This document shows positions 32,327 to 41,683 of a DNA stretch of 64,000 nt, piece by piece. A program made the position numbers and the translations under genes. Location of the stretch: the NCBI GenBank assembly GCA_018816865.1, contig JAHIUW010000038.1:124001-188000 (forward strand). The letters are read 5' to 3'. The notes under the pieces are model-generated. The model had not been told where the DNA came from. It searched no databases and saw only the letters and a list, made by a program, of their open reading frames with translations. This DNA comes from Pseudomonadota bacterium. Its GTDB lineage: Bacteria > Desulfobacterota > Desulfovibrionia > Desulfovibrionales > Desulfovibrionaceae. Each line of letters starts with the position of its first letter. Position 1 is the stretch's first letter.

Positions 32327-32588
32327 TTGGGGCTGGGTTGACGCAAGGACCAATTTTTATGAGGAGAAATTGCTTGCACTAGAATGCCACGGGTGTATTT
32401 ATATAATCACGAGTAGTGGTGTGGGAGATGGCCCCGGGCGTGGATGGAAGGCCGCGGCTGGAAGACGGTGTCCAAGGCTGGTTGCCCGCACTGCACAACT
32501 TCGTTGATTCAGGGAGATCCCTGTCTGCCGTTTGATCGGCACGGCCTGTAATTGCCTGTGATTAGTCAATGTGCTCGGGCATTTTGGG

Positions 32589-32617
32589 TTGACAAAGATT
32601 GGGTTTCTTCCTAGCGT
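32589..32617 (+). promoter_or_regulatory. Candidate promoter of the dsrABD operon
   Basis: TTGACA (32589-32594) and TAGCGT (32612-32617) are 17 bases apart. Transcription would start about 175 bases before dsrA. The wider 550-base gap upstream of dsrA (32248-32798) has no gene; it also holds an AT-rich TTTATATAAT stretch near 32397-32406 that could be a second -10, and a GC stem CGTGCC/GGCACG with inner GGCGG/CCGCC at 32652-32690. Confidence 0.5.
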
Positions 32618-32633
32618 CTTGTAGGCTTTTTTG

Positions 32634-32651
32634 TTGTGAATTACTTCACGA
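32634..32651. promoter_or_regulatory. Rex-type redox operator upstream of dsrA
   Basis: TTGTGAATTACTTCACGA matches the Rex consensus TTGTGAAnnnnTTCACAA at 13 of 14 defined positions. It lies just downstream of the candidate promoter, where a repressor would block transcription. Rex senses NADH/NAD+ and controls energy genes in sulfate reducers. Confidence 0.65.
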
Positions 32652-32798
32652 CGTGCCTTGGCGGACCCGCCATGTCGTTGGCACGTGCGACAAGAAGCCG
32701 GGACAAAGCTGCGACCAGACACTCCCGCAAAGGAGAAAGTCCGGGGGTGGCTGCTTTTGATGAGGCAGAAACATCTATTCAGACAATGGAGGAAGAGA

Positions 32799-34112
32799 AT
32801 GGCAAAACATGCAACTCCGTTGTTGGACCAATTAGAGTCTGGGCCCTGGCCTAGCTTCGTGTCCGACATCAAACAGGAAGCCGATAACAGGCACGCGAAT
32901 CCCAATGGAGTCGAGTACCAGATCCCCGTGGACGTCTGTGACGACCTGCTGGGTCTGCTCGAGATGTCCTATGTGGATGGCGAGACCCACTGGAAGCATG
33001 GTGGTATCGTCGGCGTGTTCGGCTACGGCGGTGGCGTTATCGGTCGTTACTGTGACCAGCCCCAAATGTTCCCCGGCGTGGCTCACTTTCACACCGTCCG
33101 TGTGAACCAGCCCTCCGGCAAGTACTACTCCACCGATTATCTCCGTTCGCTGATGGACCTCTGGGACTTCCGTGGTTCCGGTCTGACCAACATGCACGGC
33201 GCCACCGGCGACTTGGTGTGGCTGGGTACGACGACTCCTCAGCTCGAGGAGATCTTCTACACCCTGACCCACGACCTGAACACCGACCTCGGTGGTTCCG
33301 GTTCCAACCTGCGTACCCCTGCTGACTGCCTCGGCCAGTCCCGCTGCGAGTACGCCTGTTACGATGTGGCCGCCCTGTGCTACCACATGACCATTGAGTA
33401 TCAGGACGAACTGCACCGTCCCGCGTTCCCCTACAAGTTCAAGTTCAAGTTCGACGGCTGTCCCAACGGCTGTGTGGCGGCCATCGCCCGCTCCGACTTC
33501 TCGGTCATCGGCACCTGGAAGGACGACATCCGCATCGACCAGTCCGCCGTTGCCGCCTACGTGAAGGGCGAATTCGCTCCCAACGCCGGTGCCCACTCGA
33601 CCCGCGACTGGGGCAAGTTCGACATCGTCAAGGAAGTGGTCAATCTCTGCCCCACCGGCTGCATGTCCTACGATGGTTCCAAGCTGACCATCGACAACAA
33701 GGAATGCTACCGCTGCATGCATTGCATCAACACCATGCCCCGCGCCCTGAAGATCGGCACCGAGACCGGTGCTTCCATCTTCGTCGGCGCCAAGGCTCCG
33801 ATCCTGGACGGCGCTCAGATGGGTTCCCTGCTCGTGCCTTTCGTCCCTGTTGAGGGCGAATACGACGAGGTCAAGGAAGTCGTTGAGAACCTGTGGGATT
33901 GGTGGATGGAGGAAGGCAAGAACCGCGAGCGTATCGGTGAAACCATCCGTCGCATGGGCTTCCAGAAGATGCTGGAAGTGACCAACATCAAGGCCGATGC
34001 CCGTCACGTCCAAGAGCCCCGCACTAACCCCTACATCTTCTGGAAGGAAGAAGACGTAGAGGGCGGCTGGCAGCGCGACATCAACGAGTTCCGTAAGAGA
34101 CACCAGAGATAG
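32799..34112 (+). CDS. dsrA: Dissimilatory sulfite reductase alpha subunit
   Basis: The protein (437 aa) is DsrA, which with DsrB forms the siroheme enzyme that reduces sulfite in the terminal pathway of sulfate respiration. The siroheme/4Fe-4S cysteines are Cys177 and Cys183 (CLGQSRC) and Cys221 and Cys225 (CPNGC), the same numbering as in Desulfovibrio vulgaris. A ferredoxin domain follows with Cys284, Cys288, Cys303, Cys306 and Cys309. ATG 32799 follows GGAGGAAGAGA; the upstream frame is non-coding. It is cytoplasmic and heads the dsrABD operon. Confidence 0.99.
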   Translation: MAKHATPLLDQLESGPWPSFVSDIKQEADNRHANPNGVEYQIPVDVCDDLLGLLEMSYVDGETHWKHGGIVGVFGYGGGVIGRYCDQPQMFPGVAHFHTVRVNQPSGKYYSTDYLRSLMDLWDFRGSGLTNMHGATGDLVWLGTTTPQLEEIFYTLTHDLNTDLGGSGSNLRTPADCLGQSRCEYACYDVAALCYHMTIEYQDELHRPAFPYKFKFKFDGCPNGCVAAIARSDFSVIGTWKDDIRIDQSAVAAYVKGEFAPNAGAHSTRDWGKFDIVKEVVNLCPTGCMSYDGSKLTIDNKECYRCMHCINTMPRALKIGTETGASIFVGAKAPILDGAQMGSLLVPFVPVEGEYDEVKEVVENLWDWWMEEGKNRERIGETIRRMGFQKMLEVTNIKADARHVQEPRTNPYIFWKEEDVEGGWQRDINEFRKRHQR

Positions 34113-34124
34113 GGGGTCTAGACA

Positions 34125-35270
34125 ATGGCATTCATTTCTGCTGGGTACAATCCCAAAAAACCGATGGAAAACCGTATCACGGACATCGGTCCCCGTAAGT
34201 ACGATCAGTTCCTGCCGCCCGTCCTCAAGGACAACTACGGCAAATGGGACTATCATGAAATCATCGAACCCGGTGTGCTGATGCACAAGGGTCTGTCCGG
34301 CGACGAGGTCTACACCGTCCGCTGCGGCGGCGCCCGCCTGATGTCCGTGACCCTGGTGCGCGAGATCTGTGACATCGGTGAAAAGTACTGCGGCGGCTAT
34401 GTTCGCTTCACTACCCGTAACAACATCGAGTTCATGGTCGGCACCAAGGCCGAGGCCCTGGCCCTGAAGGCCGAGCTGAACGGACGCAAGTTCGCAGCCG
34501 GTTCCCACAGGTTCCCGGTCGGCGGCACCGGTGCTGGTATCACCAACATCGTGCACACCCAGGGCTGGGTGCACTGCCATACCCCCGCGACCGACGCGTC
34601 CGGCACCGTCAAGGTTGTCATGGACGAGTTCTTCGAGGACTTTGGCGCGCACAACATGCCTGCTCCGCTGCGCATCTCCATGGCTTGCTGTTTGAACATG
34701 TGTGGCGCGGTGCATTGCTCCGACATCGCCATCCTGGGCTACCACCGCAAGCCGCCCCTGGTTGACAACGAGTACGTTGACAACCTGTGCGAGATCCCCT
34801 TGGCCGTTGCCGCCTGTCCGTTGGGCGCCATCCGTCCGACCAAGGTCGAAGTCAACGGTAAGGAAGTCAAGTCCGTGGCCATCAAGCAGGAGCGCTGCAT
34901 GTTCTGTGGCAACTGCTACACCATGTGTCCTTCCCTGCCGCTTTCCGACAAGGAAGGCGACGGTCTGGTCATCATGGCCGGCGGCAAGATCTCCAACCGC
35001 ATCACCAATCCCAAGTTCTCCAAGGTCGTCGTGGCCTTCATCCCGAACGAGCCCCCGCGTTGGCCTACTCTGGCCAAGGTGATCCGTAAGATCGTGGATG
35101 CCTACTCCAAGGACGCCAACAAGTACGAACGCGTTGGTGACTGGGCCGAGCGCATCGGCTGGGAGCGTTTCTTCGAGAAATGCGACCTGGAGTTCACTGC
35201 ACACCTCATCGATGACTTCCGTGATCCGGCGTATTATACTTGGCGCCAGACCACGAACTTCAAGTGGTAG
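34125..35270 (+). CDS. dsrB: Dissimilatory sulfite reductase beta subunit
   Basis: The protein (381 aa) is DsrB. The siroheme/Fe-S region shows Cys in [13 protein letters not shown] and the CCLNMCG triplet. The ferredoxin domain has [14 protein letters not shown] followed by [16 protein letters not shown]. It holds the catalytically active siroheme in characterised enzymes. It begins 12 bases after dsrA. Confidence 0.99.
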   Translation: MAFISAGYNPKKPMENRITDIGPRKYDQFLPPVLKDNYGKWDYHEIIEPGVLMHKGLSGDEVYTVRCGGARLMSVTLVREICDIGEKYCGGYVRFTTRNNIEFMVGTKAEALALKAELNGRKFAAGSHRFPVGGTGAGITNIVHTQGWVHCHTPATDASGTVKVVMDEFFEDFGAHNMPAPLRISMACCLNMCGAVHCSDIAILGYHRKPPLVDNEYVDNLCEIPLAVAACPLGAIRPTKVEVNGKEVKSVAIKQERCMFCGNCYTMCPSLPLSDKEGDGLVIMAGGKISNRITNPKFSKVVVAFIPNEPPRWPTLAKVIRKIVDAYSKDANKYERVGDWAERIGWERFFEKCDLEFTAHLIDDFRDPAYYTWRQTTNFKW

Positions 35271-35288
35271 TCAGCTGATAATCAAACC

Positions 35289-35312
35289 GGGGCGCAGGGC
35301 AACCTGCGCCCC
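35289..35312 (+). promoter_or_regulatory. Stem-loop between dsrB and dsrD
   Basis: GGGGCGCAGG pairs with CCTGCGCCCC around a four-base loop (GCAA). No T-tract follows, so it is more likely a transcript-stability or processing hairpin that sets different DsrAB and DsrD levels than a full terminator. Confidence 0.6.
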
Positions 35313-35333
35313 GACTACACAAGGGGTGTCTCC

Positions 35334-35576
35334 ATGGCATTAGATGTTGCCGAAGCAAAAAAGGCGATTTTGGAATTTTGTGCTTCCAAGAACAAGACGA
35401 AGTTCTATTTCAACGATTTCACCAAGCTTTTCCCCGATGAAAAGAGCCGTGATGTCAAAAAGATTTTGACCGCATTGGTGAACGAGGAAGCCATGGAATT
35501 TTGGTCTTCCGGTTCCACCACGATGTACGGCGTCAAGGGTGCTGGCAAGCAGCACGCTAGCGAAGGCGAAGACTAG
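35334..35576 (+). CDS. dsrD: DsrD, allosteric activator of sulfite reductase
   Basis: The protein (80 aa) is a small winged-helix protein found next to dsrAB in sulfate reducers. The sequence MALDVAEAKKAILEFCASKNKTKFYFNDFTKLFP and the C-terminal FWSSGSTTMYGVKG are typical. DsrD is reported to stimulate DsrAB rather than to bind DNA. It is the marker that separates reductive from oxidative dsr operons. Confidence 0.98.
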   Translation: MALDVAEAKKAILEFCASKNKTKFYFNDFTKLFPDEKSRDVKKILTALVNEEAMEFWSSGSTTMYGVKGAGKQHASEGED

Positions 35577-35727
35577 ACCGAAATTCTTCTTTGGGAAACG
35601 AGCGGCACCGCAAGGCAGCCGAATCTTCCCTGTCGCCCCTAGCGGGCTGATGAAACGGTTTTGAGCCGATTCTTATGGGTCTGTTGGGCCCTTAAGGGTC
35701 GGCTTTGTCGTAGGAGCAATAGTCACC

Positions 35728-37116
35728 GTGAACAGCATCTTCATCCCGCGCCTTGTGGTGACCGGTCTGTCGGGCGGGGCGGGCAAGACCATCAATTCCT
35801 TGGGGCTGGTCCGTGCCTGGACCGAGGCCGGCAGGTCCGTGGCACCCTTCAAGAAGGGGCCGGATTATATCGACGCGTCCTGGCTCGGCCTTGCCGCCGG
35901 GCGTCCCGCAGCCAATCTGGACCCCTATTTCATGGAGCCTGCGACCATCCGTTCCCTATTCGCGCATCGGGCGCAGGGGGGGGACATTGCCGTGATCGAG
36001 GGCAACAGGGGGCTCTTCGATGGCATGGATGTGGACGGCAGTTGCTCCACGGCTGAACTGGCGCGGATTCTCGATGCCCCGGTGCTGCTGTCCATGGACT
36101 GCACCAAGATGACGCGCACCGCCGCCGCCATCCTCTCCGGGATCGCCGGGTTCGAGGACGGTGTCCGCCTGGGCGGGGTGATCCTGAACCGCACGGCCAG
36201 CGACAGGCATCGTTCCATCCTGACCCGCGCCATCGAGCAGTACACCGATGTGCCCGTACTGGGTGCGCTGCCCAAAATTTCGCCGGACCCGATCCCGGAA
36301 CGGCACATGGGGTTGATCTCCAACCGTGAATTCGATGGTCAGGATGGGATTCTGGCAAATCTGGCGCGCATCATGCGCGAGAACTGCGACCTGGATCGCA
36401 TCTGGGACCTGGCCAGCTCGGCGGGCGAATTGAGCGGTGTCGCCCCGCTGTGGCCCCAAGCCCCCAAGCCCGCCGAGGTGACCATTGGCTATGTGCGCGA
36501 CGCGGCCTTGTGGTTCTACTACGAGGAGAACCTCGAGGCCCTGGCTCGCGCCGGTGCGCACCTCGTGGAGTTGTCGCTGTTGGACAACGCACCGTGGCCC
36601 GAGATTCATGGTCTGTATCTGGGAGGCGGCTTCCCTGAGACCCTGGCCGAAGAACTTGCCGCGCGAGCGGACATGGGTGAGCGGGTGCGCTCCCTGTCCG
36701 AGGCGGGGCTGCCCATCTACGCCGAATGCGGCGGATTCATGTTCCTGACCGAGAGCGTGACCTGGAACGGTAAGACCTGGCCCATGGCAGGGGTGCTTCC
36801 GGTGCGCACGGATCTCTGCGCAAGGCCGCACGGCCTGGGCTATGTGCGGGCCCAGGTTGTGGCGGAGAACCCCTATCATCCTCTGGGGTCGACTCTGATT
36901 GGTCATGAATTCCACTACTCGCAGTGTCTGAGCAACACCCCCGCCGGCAGCCTGCCCATGGCCCTGCGCATGGAACGCGGCACGGGTATGCTCGCCGGTT
37001 TCGATGGCTTTATGGTGCGCAACACCTTTGCCTGCTATACTCATATCCATGCCCTGGGGACACCTTGGTGGGCTGAGAATTTCGTGCAGGCAGCCAAATC
37101 GTGGAAGGAGGGATAA
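35728..37116 (+). CDS. cbiA: Cobyrinate a,c-diamide synthase homologue (CbiA/DsrN type)
   Basis: The protein (462 aa) has an N-terminal ATP-grasp-like P-loop (VVTGLSGGAGKTINSLGLVRAW) and a C-terminal class I glutamine amidotransferase domain with the nucleophile Cys in LPIYAECGGFMFL and the final His in FACYTHIHALG. CbiA amidates side chains a and c of cobyrinate. Located directly after dsrABD it matches DsrN, thought to amidate siroheme to the siroamide used by DsrAB. Both roles remain possible. A GTG start at 35728 is used; GGAG stands 12 bases upstream. The 150 bases between dsrD and this gene show no riboswitch. Confidence 0.93.
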   Translation: MNSIFIPRLVVTGLSGGAGKTINSLGLVRAWTEAGRSVAPFKKGPDYIDASWLGLAAGRPAANLDPYFMEPATIRSLFAHRAQGGDIAVIEGNRGLFDGMDVDGSCSTAELARILDAPVLLSMDCTKMTRTAAAILSGIAGFEDGVRLGGVILNRTASDRHRSILTRAIEQYTDVPVLGALPKISPDPIPERHMGLISNREFDGQDGILANLARIMRENCDLDRIWDLASSAGELSGVAPLWPQAPKPAEVTIGYVRDAALWFYYEENLEALARAGAHLVELSLLDNAPWPEIHGLYLGGGFPETLAEELAARADMGERVRSLSEAGLPIYAECGGFMFLTESVTWNGKTWPMAGVLPVRTDLCARPHGLGYVRAQVVAENPYHPLGSTLIGHEFHYSQCLSNTPAGSLPMALRMERGTGMLAGFDGFMVRNTFACYTHIHALGTPWWAENFVQAAKSWKEG

Positions 37117-37121
37117 GCTTC

Positions 37122-37865
37122 GTGCGTTTTGCCGTGCTCTCGGATGTGCATGCCAACCTCCCGGCCTTTGAGGCCGTGCTGGCGGACATGGAGTCCTGCT
37201 CCGTGGACAGGGCCCTGCACCTGGGCGATATCGTGGGCTACGGGCCTGACCCCGAGGCCTGCGTTGCCCTGATGCGGGCACGCAACATCCCCTCCGTGCT
37301 GGGCAACCACGAGCAAGCTCTGCTCCACGACAATGCCAAACGTTGGTTCAACACCAACTCGCGCAAAGCCGTGGACATTACTGCCGCTCTGATCTCGGAC
37401 GACACGCGCCAGTGGTTCGCCACGTTGCCAACCTCCATCGCCTTTGACCGCTATCGTTTCGTGCATGGCTTCCCCAAGGACAACGCCTTCTACTATCTCT
37501 ATCAGGCGGATGAGGAGAAGTTGGAGGAGGCGTTTTCAAGTATGGTCATGGCCGTGTGTTTTGTGGGGCACACGCACATGTTGGAGCATGTCGAGTGGGA
37601 CGGTCTGGAGGTTGAGCGCAAGGAACTCCCCCCAGGCTTGAGACGTTTGAATCCCTTGGCCAAGCACATCATCAACGTGGGCAGCGTGGGTCAACCCCGT
37701 GACGACTACGATTATCGCGCCAAGTATGTCCTGTTCGACGATGCGCTGTGGGATATCGAGGTCCGGGCCGTGGACTACGACTACCGTGACGTTGCCCGGC
37801 GCATCCTGGCCCTGGGCATGCCCGCAACGTATGCCACGCGCCTCTCCGGCCCCGGCAACCTGTAA
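37122..37865 (+). CDS. YfcE/MJ0936-type metallophosphoesterase
   Basis: The protein (247 aa) is a calcineurin-like phosphoesterase. Metal-binding motifs are FAVLSDVHANLPAFEAVL, LHLGDIVGYGPDP, VLGNHEQ, VHGFP and FVGHTHM followed by NVGSVGQPRDD. Such enzymes hydrolyse phosphodiesters or act as protein phosphatases; the substrate is unknown. GTG 37122 has GGAGG ten bases upstream and is preferred to ATG 37101, which overlaps the cbiA end. It follows cbiA closely, so it is likely the last gene of the dsr operon. Confidence 0.88.
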   Translation: MRFAVLSDVHANLPAFEAVLADMESCSVDRALHLGDIVGYGPDPEACVALMRARNIPSVLGNHEQALLHDNAKRWFNTNSRKAVDITAALISDDTRQWFATLPTSIAFDRYRFVHGFPKDNAFYYLYQADEEKLEEAFSSMVMAVCFVGHTHMLEHVEWDGLEVERKELPPGLRRLNPLAKHIINVGSVGQPRDDYDYRAKYVLFDDALWDIEVRAVDYDYRDVARRILALGMPATYATRLSGPGNL

Positions 37866-37987
37866 AGCTGCTGAAAAGAAGCCGTCTGCTTCGTTACTTC
37901 AAAGAATTGAAACCCTCGCGTATCTTGAATACGCGTCGGCCTTCAATTCTTCTCGTGCCTTGCATCCGACTCCTTTTGAGCAGCTTT
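37864..37987 (+). repeat. ~125-bp palindromic element, copy 2
   Basis: Arms AAAGCTGCTGAAAAG and CTTTTGAGCAGCTTT enclose an inner palindrome with CTCGCGTATCTTGAATACGCG at its centre and the blocks GTCTGCTTCGTTA and GCCTTGCATCCGAC. The left arm begins inside the stop codon of the phosphoesterase gene. Confidence 0.88.
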
Positions 37988-38176
37988 TGCAGTTTTTGTA
38001 TTGATCGGCTTTACGAAGGCTATTGTTATGCCGGGAGGCTGGCCGCCAGGGCTCAGTGGGCAACCGGATTTTTGAAACCGATTTGACATCGCGTTGCTGG
38101 CTGTGGCGTTGAGCAAATACTTTTTCAAACATGGGACGGTTCAAACGCAGGCGTTAGGATTTGAGGGAATGTACCA

Positions 38177-39544
38177 ATGAAGACCATCGGCAAATACCAG
38201 ATTCTGGGGTTGCTCGGGCGGGGCGGCATGGGCACGGTGTACAAGGCCCGGCACCCGGAACTCGGGCGCATCGTGGCCTTGAAGTTGCTGGCACCCATGG
38301 ACATGCTGGAGGCCATTATCGGACTCCCGGAGCTGACCCGGCGTTTTGAAGCCGAGGCGCGGACCATGGCGGGCCTGAATCATGAGAACATCGCCACGGT
38401 CTGGGATCTGGAGCGCGATGACCGGGGACGACCGTTCTTCATCATGGACTATTTCTGCAACAACGTGGGAGCCGTCATCGGCGAGACCTACCGCGTAGAG
38501 GCCCCTTCCCGCGTGCTGCGCATCGATCGCGCCGCGGACATCGCGAGGCAGACCCTGGAGGGTCTGGCCCGGTTGCATGCCGCCGGGATTGTGCATCGCG
38601 ACATGAAGCCTTTTAATCTGCTGCTCACAGCGTCCGGTGGGGTCAAGATCATCGATTTCGGCCTGTCCAAGCTGCGCGGGGAGCAACTCAAGCTGCACGG
38701 CTCGGAAAAGGTGGGCTCGCCCTATTACGCGCCCCCGGAGCAGGAGGCCGACGCCGAGTCCGTGGGGCCGGCGGCAGACCTGTTTTCCGTGGGCGTGATG
38801 TTGCAGCGCATGTTGACCGGACGTCTGCCCCAGTTGTCCTGTGATCCCCCCAGCGCCTGCAATCCTGATCTGGATTTCCAGTGGGACAGCTTCCTGGTGC
38901 GCGCGGTGGCAGAGTCTCCTGACGAGCGTTTTGCAAGCGCGCGGGCGATGATCGAGACCTTGGATGTGCTGCTGGCCGACTGGCGGGCGCGCACGGCCAA
39001 TTCCTGCGTCCTGCCTTTGGATTCGGATGCTGCTGGACCCGTGACCAATGCGGACAAGTCGCCTTCAGGACCTCCACGGTCCGGGTCCCTGAGGACAGGA
39101 CCCAAGGTCGGACCGGAGTATTTCGGTCTGGACGAATTGTGGCGGCCGCAACGCTATGCGGCCAATGAGTTCGCTGCCCGGGGCGACGGCACCGTGTTGC
39201 ATCAGGAGACGGGGCTCGTCTGGCAGCAGGGTGCGAGCGACTATCCCCTGACCCGGGATGAGGCTCAGGACTATGTGGACGGGCTGAACAGTCGGGGCTA
39301 CGCGGACTGTGCGGATTGGCGCTTGCCCACGGTGTCGGAACTCATGACCCTGCTGACCCCGGTGGCCCAGGGCAGGGATTTCTGCGTGGCGCCGGTCTTC
39401 GACACCTCGCGCTCACGCCTGTGGTCCTGCGACCGACGCACGTTTGCCCAGTCCTGGTCCGCGGATACCGAGTTGGGCTTCATTTCGGCCCATGACCACA
39501 CCTGTCACAACTACGCCCGCGCCGTCTGTTCAATAGACCGTTGA
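38177..39544 (+). CDS. Ser/Thr protein kinase with C-terminal DUF1566 domain
   Basis: The protein (455 aa) has a Hanks-type kinase domain at residues 5-265: the G-loop LLGRGGMGTVYKAR, the VAIK-like Lys in IVALKLL, the catalytic HRDMKPFNLLL, the DFGLSKL metal loop and the APPEQEADAES activation end. An HRDLKPxN-type loop with Met for Leu is seen. After a Pro/Ser-rich linker (residues 270-310) the C-terminus (320-455) is a DUF1566/Lcl_C domain: VLHQETGLVWQQGASDYPLTRDEAQDYV, DWRLPTVSELMTLL and YARAVCSIDR. There is no transmembrane helix between the two, so both are cytoplasmic. The last residues and stop codon lie in a repeat element. Confidence 0.9.
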   Translation: MKTIGKYQILGLLGRGGMGTVYKARHPELGRIVALKLLAPMDMLEAIIGLPELTRRFEAEARTMAGLNHENIATVWDLERDDRGRPFFIMDYFCNNVGAVIGETYRVEAPSRVLRIDRAADIARQTLEGLARLHAAGIVHRDMKPFNLLLTASGGVKIIDFGLSKLRGEQLKLHGSEKVGSPYYAPPEQEADAESVGPAADLFSVGVMLQRMLTGRLPQLSCDPPSACNPDLDFQWDSFLVRAVAESPDERFASARAMIETLDVLLADWRARTANSCVLPLDSDAAGPVTNADKSPSGPPRSGSLRTGPKVGPEYFGLDELWRPQRYAANEFAARGDGTVLHQETGLVWQQGASDYPLTRDEAQDYVDGLNSRGYADCADWRLPTVSELMTLLTPVAQGRDFCVAPVFDTSRSRLWSCDRRTFAQSWSADTELGFISAHDHTCHNYARAVCSIDR

Positions 39545-39658
39545 AAATCGGTCATCTGGTTCGTTGCCGCAAAAAGATCGAACTCTTGCGTATGCAGAAT
39601 ACGCGGCGAGCTCGATCTTTTTTTGCGCCTTCCATCTGGCCAATTTTGAACGGTCTAT
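39533..39658 (+). repeat. ~125-bp palindromic element, copy 3
   Basis: Arms ATAGACCGTTGAAAAT and ATTTTGAACGGTCTAT enclose the inner palindrome with TGCGTATGCAGAATACGCGG. The left arm supplies the final codons IDR and the stop TGA of the kinase gene, so the element is fused to the reading frame. Confidence 0.9.
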
Positions 39659-39712
39659 GGGAGTGAGGCACTGCATAGACGTCTTTAGACAACCATCCCG
39701 GGCCCGTCAGAG

Positions 39713-41515
39713 TTAGTAGAACAGGCTGATCATGGCCGTCAGCACCACCAGAAAGAGCAGGGTCAGGGGGGTCCCGGCCTTCAGGAAATCCCGGCTGGAA
39801 TATCCGCCTGGGCCCATGTACAGGGCGTTGACTTGATGGGTCGGCAGCAAAAAGGAATTGGATGCGGCCAGGGCCACCACCAGCGCGGCCAGGCGCGGGT
39901 CCGCTCCCACCTGCATGGACATGTCCACCACCAGCGGGATTAGCAGGGCCACGGCCCCGACGTTGGAGACGACCAGGGAAAAGGCCGTGGAAAGCGCCCC
40001 TACGATGAAGATAAAGACCACGGGCGAGGGGGTGCCCACCAGGGCCATCAGGTGCGAGGCAAGCCAGGTGGCGGTGCCGGTGGTCTGCATGGCCGTTCCC
40101 AGGGGGATCAGCCCGCCCAGCAGGAAGACCGTGCGCCAATCCACGCCGCGATAGGCCTCGTCGATGGTCAGCACCCGCGCCAGGATCATGCCCAAGGCTC
40201 CGGTCATCAGGCACACGGACAGGGGCAGGTCCGAAAGGATGATCAGCAGGGTGGACAGGCCGAAGGCCCCCATGGCCCGCACGGCCATCTCGGGGTGCAG
40301 CACCTCATGGTCCAGGGATTGGGCAAAGAGAATATCGCGCCGGGGGCGCATGCGATGAAAGCTCTCCCACGAGCCGTGCATCAGGATCGAGTCGCCCGCC
40401 TGCAGGCCCTTGCTCCAGAAGTCGGTAAAGCTGGTCTCGGTGCCGCGGGTGTGGGACAGGGGCGTCATCAGGTGATTGTGCCGGAAACGGATATCGGCGA
40501 TGGTCTTGCCCACGAATTCCGAGTGCAACGGGATCAGGGCCTCCAATACGCCAGAGACGTCGTCGGACATGCGCTCGGCAAACAGGTCCAGCCCCGACTT
40601 GATGGTGAACCCGTAGGCCTCGGCCAATCTGTTCAGCTGCTCGCTGCTGCCGAATGCCGCCAGGATCGCTCCCGGGGGGATGCGCATGTCACGGTCAGGC
40701 GGGGCCATCATGTCTCGCCCGTCACGCAGGGCCATGCCCACCGCGTGGATGTTGAACCCTTCGCACAGGCTGCGGATGTGCAGTTCTTCGTCCAGGACCT
40801 GTGGTGCCTGGATTTCGTGCAGGCTGCCCAGTTCCGGATAGAAGATCATCAGGTCCTGGTCTTGGGGTTGCGTGGCGGCCTCGGGTTTACGTCCGGGCAG
40901 CACCATGCGACCGGCGACGATGAAGTACAGAATCCCCGTGGCAACCAGGGCCAGGCCCACCGGGACGACGCTGAACAGGTTGAATGGGGCGAGGTTGTAA
41001 GGCCGGATCAGGTCGTTGAGCATGATCAGCGGGCTGGAACCCACCAGGGTGACCGTCCCGCCCAAAATGGCCGAGAAGCCGATGGGCATCAGCAGTTGGG
41101 AGACCGGGATCCCCGAATGGCGCGACAGCCTGCGGATGGCGGGCAGGAACAGCGCAGCCGCCCCCACGTTCTGCATGAAGCTGGAGATGATGGCCACGGT
41201 CCCGGCCAGCAGGATCAGGATTCTGCTTTTGCTCTTGCCTGCCAAGCGCATCAGCGGCTTCATCAGTCGGCTGATGATGCCCGTGTGGTCCAGGCCGCGG
41301 CCCATGATGATCACGGCGATGATGGAAATGACCGCATTGCTGGACAGGCCGTCGAAGGCATGGCGACCATCGATGAGACCTGTCAGAGGCAGGGTCACCA
41401 TGATCAGGATGGCCACCACGTCCACACGCAGCCATTCGGTCAGGAACAGGAGGATGGTCAGGCCCACCAGGCCCAGCATCAGGATCATCTCTGAGGTCAG
41501 TTGCGGAAGTTCCAT
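39713..41515 (-). CDS. SLC13/DASS-type permease with two TrkA-C domains
   Basis: The protein (600 aa) has two blocks of about five to six membrane helices separated by about 200 cytoplasmic residues that form two TrkA-C (RCK_C) domains. Helix motifs include FMQNVGAAALFLPAIRRLSRHSGIPVSQLLMPIGF, LGGTVTLVGSSPLIML, SNVGAVALLIPLVVDMS and FLLPTHQVNALYMGPGGY. Such SLC13-like carriers move sulfate, carboxylates or other anions; in a sulfate reducer sulfate import is attractive but unproven. ATG 41515 begins the first helix; no clear ribosome-binding site. Confidence 0.88.
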   Translation of the reverse strand: MELPQLTSEMILMLGLVGLTILLFLTEWLRVDVVAILIMVTLPLTGLIDGRHAFDGLSSNAVISIIAVIIMGRGLDHTGIISRLMKPLMRLAGKSKSRILILLAGTVAIISSFMQNVGAAALFLPAIRRLSRHSGIPVSQLLMPIGFSAILGGTVTLVGSSPLIMLNDLIRPYNLAPFNLFSVVPVGLALVATGILYFIVAGRMVLPGRKPEAATQPQDQDLMIFYPELGSLHEIQAPQVLDEELHIRSLCEGFNIHAVGMALRDGRDMMAPPDRDMRIPPGAILAAFGSSEQLNRLAEAYGFTIKSGLDLFAERMSDDVSGVLEALIPLHSEFVGKTIADIRFRHNHLMTPLSHTRGTETSFTDFWSKGLQAGDSILMHGSWESFHRMRPRRDILFAQSLDHEVLHPEMAVRAMGAFGLSTLLIILSDLPLSVCLMTGALGMILARVLTIDEAYRGVDWRTVFLLGGLIPLGTAMQTTGTATWLASHLMALVGTPSPVVFIFIVGALSTAFSLVVSNVGAVALLIPLVVDMSMQVGADPRLAALVVALAASNSFLLPTHQVNALYMGPGGYSSRDFLKAGTPLTLLFLVVLTAMISLFY

Positions 41516-41683
41516 CGTTTGTGTCCGGGTGACAGTGTGTCGGGAGTTCACGTTCCATGATAGCAGGGCACGGGGCTTGGGGGCAAGGGTGTTGCCGATT
41601 CTTTGCGCCACACCCGCGGCCCTTGCTTCCGGGGCGTTCATGGGGTAGCCAACGAGGGTCACATTTTCGAGGAGGACTCACGG

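Noticed and set aside
32832-35204. A 790-codon open frame antisense to dsrAB
   Set aside because: It is a shadow of the codon bias in dsrA and dsrB; its composition (Val, Gly, His, Asp rich) and lack of known domains are typical of antisense frames in GC-rich genes.
35577-35727. Riboswitch or promoter between dsrD and cbiA
   Set aside because: No conserved aptamer motif and no convincing promoter; cotranscription with dsrABD is simpler.
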